Assembly: GCA_001029295.1 (NCBI GenBank)
Contig: LDXJ01000039.1
Location: 1-57,178, forward strand
Reading direction: 5' to 3'
DNA: 57,178 nt
From: Peptococcaceae bacterium CEB3
GTDB lineage: Bacteria; Bacillota; Desulfitobacteriia; Desulfitobacteriales; Desulfitobacteriaceae
Shown here one piece after another: positions 51,151 to 57,178 of the stretch. Made by a program: the position numbers and the translations under genes. The notes beneath the pieces are model-generated. The model was not told the DNA's origin. It saw only the letters and a list, made by a program, of their open reading frames with translations, and did no database searches. Each line of letters opens with the position of its first letter. Within the stretch, counting starts at the first letter, position 1.

Positions 51151-52812
51151 ATGAAGACAGATCAGCAGAAACAGCCCAAAACTCAATCGACGAAGAGACG
51201 GAAGTCCGAGAAGCCAGCCTGCACATTTCCCGACTGTGGCCCGGTCAAAGTACTAAAAGAACATGTGAAAGGGCTTGCAGAAGAGAATGCCTTGCTCAAG
51301 CAGGAGCTTGCCAACCGGGATGCCCACATTGAAGAGGTGGAAGCACAACTGCGCAACCTACGGGCAGACTTATTTGGGACTTCCTCAGAAAAATCCCGAC
51401 CGGACGACCTTCACTTGGTCGAAAAGGACGAGGGTGCCTCGGATGACGCCGCTGATCCTCACTTGGCTTCACCCAAGAAAGGAAAGAAGAAGCGAGGTGC
51501 CCAGGTTGGCCATCCAGGACATGGTCGCCATATTCCACGGGACCTCCCCATGGTTGAAGTGACCCACGAGATTCCGCCCGAGCAGAAGGTTTGTCCATTC
51601 TGTGGCAAACCTTATCGAGATGTGAATTTAGCAGAAGACTCGATGGAAATCCACTATGAGGCCCGGGTGGTTCTCGTCAAACACCGTCGGAAGAAAGCGG
51701 CCAAGACCTGTGAGTGCTCTGGGCCAGCCATCATAACGGCGCCCAAACCCCCGCAGCTTATTCCCAAAGGCAAGTTTAGTCTCGCCTTTTTGGTATTTAT
51801 GATCGTGCAGAAGTACTTCTTCCAGATTCCGCTGAACCGTCAAATTCGGCAGTGGGAACTTGAGGGTTTAGATATCAGTGCCGGGACGTTGACTGGCTGC
51901 TTTCGGGCAATTCAAGCCTTTCTTGAACCGCTCTATGCGTTATTGATTGAAGCGAGCCGCGGGGAAGAGCACTGGCACATTGATGAGACTCGCTGGATGG
52001 TTTTTGCCGAGAAAGAGGGAAAGACAGGGTATCGTTGGTGGCTTTGGACCTTTGTATCCGAACAGACCACCGTGTTCGTACTGGATCCCCATCGCTCGAA
52101 AGAGGTGCCGCAGAAGTTCTTTGGCCAGACGGCTCAAGGAATCGCCAACGTGGATCGCTACCCCGCTTACTGCGTTTTAGACGGTCGGATTCTGCGTCAG
52201 CTGTGTTGGCTTCATGTTCGTCGTGATTTTCTCCGGGCTAAAGAGGGTACCTTATCCCTCACCGCCTGGGCAGATGACTGGATTGACGACATCCATGTCC
52301 TGATCCAAATCAATGATGAGCGGGTGGCGTGGCAGTATCATCCGGTTAAATTTGCCGAGAAACAAGCCGAATTAGAACGGAAACTACAGGAAATGGCCAG
52401 CAAACGAGATGCTCAGCTCACCCTGACCACCAATAAACCCGTGCAAACCAAGATTTTAAAGAGCTTAAGCCGTAATTGGGAGCATCTAACGGTCTTTGTG
52501 GAGCACGTCGAGATTCCCATGCATAATAACGTCGCCGAGTCCGCCCTCCGCGGAGCAGCCGTTGGGCGCAACAACTACTATGGAAACCATTCCGAATGGG
52601 GGGGTCATTTTGCGGCGATGAGTCTATCCATTCTTCAGACCGCCGTTAAAAACGACCTGAACCCTCAGGCGTATTTGCTTTATTACTTGGAGACCTGTGC
52701 TCGCTTGGGTCAAGGAGTCCAAAAGTCCGAGGTGCTCGCTTCACTCCTGCCCTGGAACATAACCGGGGCGACTCGAGAAGCTCTCCGCTTAAAGAAGGAG
52801 AAAAGCCCATGA
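51151..52812 (+). CDS. IS66 family transposase
   Basis: This 553-residue DDE transposase has a charged coiled-coil N-terminus (LKQELANRDAHIEEVEAQL), a zinc-binding region with CPFC near 148 and CEC near 187, and the catalytic IS66 domain from ~210 with HIDETRW near 278. NVAESALRGAAVGRNNYY is the conserved C-terminal block holding the last acidic residue. It is full length and open throughout, so it looks functional. The ATG sits 4 bases after GAATAGGGGC. Confidence 0.93.
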   Translation: MKTDQQKQPKTQSTKRRKSEKPACTFPDCGPVKVLKEHVKGLAEENALLKQELANRDAHIEEVEAQLRNLRADLFGTSSEKSRPDDLHLVEKDEGASDDAADPHLASPKKGKKKRGAQVGHPGHGRHIPRDLPMVEVTHEIPPEQKVCPFCGKPYRDVNLAEDSMEIHYEARVVLVKHRRKKAAKTCECSGPAIITAPKPPQLIPKGKFSLAFLVFMIVQKYFFQIPLNRQIRQWELEGLDISAGTLTGCFRAIQAFLEPLYALLIEASRGEEHWHIDETRWMVFAEKEGKTGYRWWLWTFVSEQTTVFVLDPHRSKEVPQKFFGQTAQGIANVDRYPAYCVLDGRILRQLCWLHVRRDFLRAKEGTLSLTAWADDWIDDIHVLIQINDERVAWQYHPVKFAEKQAELERKLQEMASKRDAQLTLTTNKPVQTKILKSLSRNWEHLTVFVEHVEIPMHNNVAESALRGAAVGRNNYYGNHSEWGGHFAAMSLSILQTAVKNDLNPQAYLLYYLETCARLGQGVQKSEVLASLLPWNITGATREALRLKKEKSP

Positions 52813-53684
52813 CCTCCGAAGTCAGAGCGGGCGGACGCACCTTCACGGCGGAGGAGCTGGATCTTATCCGTGGGATTATCCGCCAAGAGCATATGAATCG
52901 GCAGCGAATCTCTCAGGAGGTCTGCCGAGCCCTGGGTTGGCTGAAGCCGGATGGAGGACTCAAAGATATGAGTTGCCGTGTGGCCTTATTGCGCTTGCAT
53001 CGGGACGGTATCATTGAACTTCCTCCCCCCAGCAGTAAAAACAACAACAGACTCCGCCCGATGGTATTCACGGCGGCCGGCGACCCAGGCGATCCGATTA
53101 CGGGTTCCCTGCGAAATTTGGGTCCCATCCAATTCATCCGAGTGACCCGGTCCAAACAATCGCGCCTCTGGAATGAACTCATTGCCCGCTACCACTACCT
53201 CGGCTATACGCGCCTGCCCGGAGCCCAAATCCGCTACCTCATCTATGCCGGGTCAGGAACTCTCCTGGGGGCCATCGGTTTTTCAGCGGCTGCTTGGGCC
53301 TTGCGGCCCCGCGACGAACTCATCGGCTGGGACAAGGAACAACGCGTGAAGCGCTTAAACTTAGTGGTTAATAATTCGCGCTTCCTCATCCTACCCTGGG
53401 TACGAGTCAAGAACCTTGCCTCCAAAATCCTATCCCTTACCGCCAAACGTCTCCCTCAAGAATGGCAAGCGATCTATGGCTACACCCCCGTGTTGCTCGA
53501 AACATTCGTCGATCAAGAGCGCTATCGCGGAACGTGTTACAAAGCGGCGAATTGGTCCTATGTCGGTGAAACCAAAGGACGGGGTAAATGGGACCGGCTG
53601 AACGAGTACAAACTTCCCGTCAAGGATATTTACCTCTATCCACTTCGTAAAAACTTTTGTGAAATCCTCACTGGATCGGATTGA
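52809..53684 (+). CDS. DUF4338 (DruA-like) protein carried by the IS
   Basis: This 291-residue protein has the DUF4338 domain, the domain of DruA from the Druantia anti-phage system. Markers are RYHYLGYTRLPGAQIRYLIY, GAIGFSAAAWALRPRD, NNSRFLILPWVRVKNLASKIL and YVGETKGRGKWDR. The N-terminal ~70 residues form a small helical region (CRALGW). No other Druantia gene (such as the large helicase DruE) is present, so this is not a Druantia system. The ATGA overlap with the transposase gene shows both are expressed together, so it is more likely a transposition accessory (inference). Confidence 0.82.
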   Translation: MTSEVRAGGRTFTAEELDLIRGIIRQEHMNRQRISQEVCRALGWLKPDGGLKDMSCRVALLRLHRDGIIELPPPSSKNNNRLRPMVFTAAGDPGDPITGSLRNLGPIQFIRVTRSKQSRLWNELIARYHYLGYTRLPGAQIRYLIYAGSGTLLGAIGFSAAAWALRPRDELIGWDKEQRVKRLNLVVNNSRFLILPWVRVKNLASKILSLTAKRLPQEWQAIYGYTPVLLETFVDQERYRGTCYKAANWSYVGETKGRGKWDRLNEYKLPVKDIYLYPLRKNFCEILTGSD

Positions 53685-53975
53685 GTCCGATCTTTTTTTA
53701 ACTTTACTTTTTGACCGAAGGGTTTACTGAACATTTACGAGTGTGTGAATAGTTCCAAACACTCGTGCAACACTCCATCGAAATTGCTCCATATTCGCTT
53801 TTTCTTTTGGTGTAAATTTTCTCCTCTTTTCCATGTCATGTCTCTATATATAGCTTAATCTTTTGCTCCTGTGTCTCACCCTATGGGTTCATTATATCGC
53901 CGTTGCCGCCGTCCTGGCAACTCTGCACGAAAACGAGTTGTTGCGGTGTGGCGCTTGCCCCGAAAACCATCCACT

Positions 53976-54004
53976 GGCGTAAGTGTCCGGTGGACACTTA
54001 CGCC
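53976..54004. repeat. Perfect 13-bp palindrome downstream of the rRNA operon
   Basis: GGCGTAAGTGTCC (53976-53988) and GGACACTTACGCC (53992-54004) pair perfectly across a 3-base loop. It has the look of a REP-like intergenic palindrome, or of a second transcription stop for the rRNA operon (minus strand), though without a T-run. The rest of 53741-54115 holds no gene. Confidence 0.5.
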
Positions 54005-54079
54005 GAAGGCGCTTAACCCGCGACGATACATGCGCGTCGAAGGATTGGTTTTCGTATCGGCCCTGGAGGTCGAATCGGA

Positions 54080-54112
54080 AGTCGGAGGCCAGAAGTCAGA
54101 AGTCGGAAGAGG
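54080..54112. repeat. GAAGTCAGAAGTCGG-type short repeat
   Basis: GAAGTCGGAGGCC-AGAAGTCAGAAGTCGG-AAG is a run of AGAAGTC(A/G)G units. The same unit forms the arms of the intervening sequence inside the 23S gene at 56184-56275. Confidence 0.55.
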
Positions 54113-54116
54113 AACA

Positions 54117-54150
54117 CGAAAAGGACTGCAAGTTTCCTTGTAGTCCCTTC
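54117..54150 (-). terminator. rRNA operon terminator
   Basis: On the minus strand AAGGGACTACAAG, loop GAAA, CTTGCAGTCCTT, then TTCGTG. It lies directly after 5S rRNA and is the probable end of the rrn transcript. Confidence 0.65.
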
Positions 54151-54155
54151 CTTTA

Positions 54156-54271
54156 CCTGGCAACGTCCTGCTTTCCCAGGGGACTGCTCCCCAAGTATCA
54201 TCGGCCCTGGAGGTCTTAACTGCCGTGTTCGGGATGAGAACGGGTGGAACCCCTCCGGTAATGTCACCAGA
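54156..54271 (-). rRNA. 5S ribosomal RNA
   Basis: The minus strand reads CTGGTGACATTACCGGAGGG at the 5' side, CCGAACACGGCAGTTAAG and GATGATACTTGGGG in the middle and AGCAGGACGTTGCCAGG at the 3' end. These are all hallmark 5S segments, and the length is ~116 bases. It lies ~220 bp downstream of the 23S gene with no tRNA between. Confidence 0.93.
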
Positions 54272-54489
54272 TCTGAGTGAACGCTCTCCTTGCGGATTCC
54301 GTTCTCTCAAAACTGCACAGATTCTTTTCTTTACTGTCTTTTGGATTGACCCTCAGATTTAGAATCAAGAATTTGAGCCCTCTATTCCAAACCTGTTTCA
54401 CCTTCTGTGGCCTTTTTCCAGTTTGCCTTGCGTCTATAGCCTTGGCTCATTTCTGGCCTCCGGCTTCTGAACTCAGGCCTCTGGTTTTG
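54272..54489 (-). other. 23S-5S spacer
   Basis: This is a 218-bp T- and C-rich (plus strand) spacer. I see no tRNA cloverleaf and no gene. It would be removed during rRNA maturation. Confidence 0.7.

Positions 54490-57178
<2,689 letters not shown>

Larger units (their letters stand above)
51055..53738 (+). mobile_element. Complete IS66-type insertion element with DruA-like second gene
   Basis: Terminal inverted repeats begin GTAAATGTTCA at both ends (51055 rightward, 53738 leftward), with differences further in (CTGAACC versus GTAAACC). Inside are a one-gene IS66 transposase and, overlapping it by 4 bp, a DUF4338 gene. The short TnpA/TnpB genes of classical IS66 are absent. The 8 bp on the two sides (ATTTATTC and GAGTGTGT) do not match, so no target duplication is evident. 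Its reverse-complement copy opens the window. Confidence 0.88.

Noticed and set aside
52809-53684. A Druantia anti-phage system
   Set aside because: Only the DruA-like domain is present and it belongs to the IS; no DruE-like helicase or other Druantia genes are nearby.
51047-53746. Eight-base target duplication around the complete IS66
   Set aside because: The flanks ATTTATTC and GAGTGTGT do not match; a duplication may lie at outer ends of a composite element but cannot be seen here.

Overview
The window looks like the chromosome of a strictly anaerobic, spore-former-type Firmicute (Peptococcaceae/Desulfotomaculum-Desulfitobacterium-like clostridia). The evidence is AGGAGG-type ribosome sites with many GTG/TTG starts, corrinoid methyltransferases and RACo of the Desulfitobacterium type, a tungsten-type aldehyde:ferredoxin oxidoreductase, a GbsR/OpuC-like osmolyte module, and a 23S rRNA with an intervening sequence. 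The genus is an inference; the metabolic type is well supported.

Almost all of 705-51054 is one theme: uptake, formation and anaerobic demethylation of quaternary amines (betaines, choline). Layout: (1) 1-704, 5' part of an IS66-type element on the minus strand. (2) 681-2617, a PocR-AraC regulator and an orphan corrinoid protein. (3) 2734-10237, minus strand, a glycine betaine demethylation cluster read mtgA, mtgB, mtgC, BCCT transporter, DUF1638, RACo. (4) 10758-14300, a sigma-54 activator, a QueG-like Fe-S protein and a decayed MttB-family gene. (5) 14555-22423, a sigma-54 promoter, then a ProVWX/OpuA-like importer and a branched-chain-amino-acid-type (Liv) importer. (6) 22578-31263, a second sigma-54 promoter, then two corrinoid protein + MttB-family pairs, a hydantoinase/oxoprolinase-family ASKHA protein, a second DUF1638 protein and an AcsE-like pterin methyltransferase. 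(7) 31498-45639, a choline/betaine-aldehyde module: GbsR, Fe-alcohol dehydrogenase, nucleotidyltransferase-like protein, APC permease, metallophosphoesterase, another MttB-family protein, tungsten AOR plus ferredoxin, aldehyde dehydrogenase and an OpuC/BusA-like importer. (8) 45936-50756, two close FAD-oxidoreductase paralogues around an MFS transporter. (9) 51055-53738, a complete IS66-type element with a DruA-like (DUF4338) second gene. (10) 54156-57178, 5S and 23S rRNA on the minus strand.

Proposed logic: choline and betaines enter through BCCT, OpuA/OpuC-like and perhaps Liv/APC carriers. Choline is oxidised through betaine aldehyde (Fe-ADH plus ALDH and/or AOR) under GbsR control. Several MttB-family proteins move a methyl group from different quaternary amines to corrinoid proteins. 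MtgA (MtrH-like) and an AcsE-like enzyme pass it to tetrahydrofolate, and RACo re-reduces inactive Co(II) corrinoid. Two consensus -24/-12 promoters tie the importers and the second methyltransferase operon to sigma-54 control, probably through the activator at 10758.

The least described parts are two DUF1638 proteins sharing a Cys...YGxCS...HDC pattern in two different corrinoid operons, the ASKHA protein in the second operon, the nucleotidyltransferase-like and metallophosphoesterase genes beside an MttB gene with no corrinoid partner, and a TGTA-N7-TACA dyad placed identically at the gbsR promoter and a promoter upstream of the aldehyde dehydrogenase. The island sits between inverted IS66 copies.
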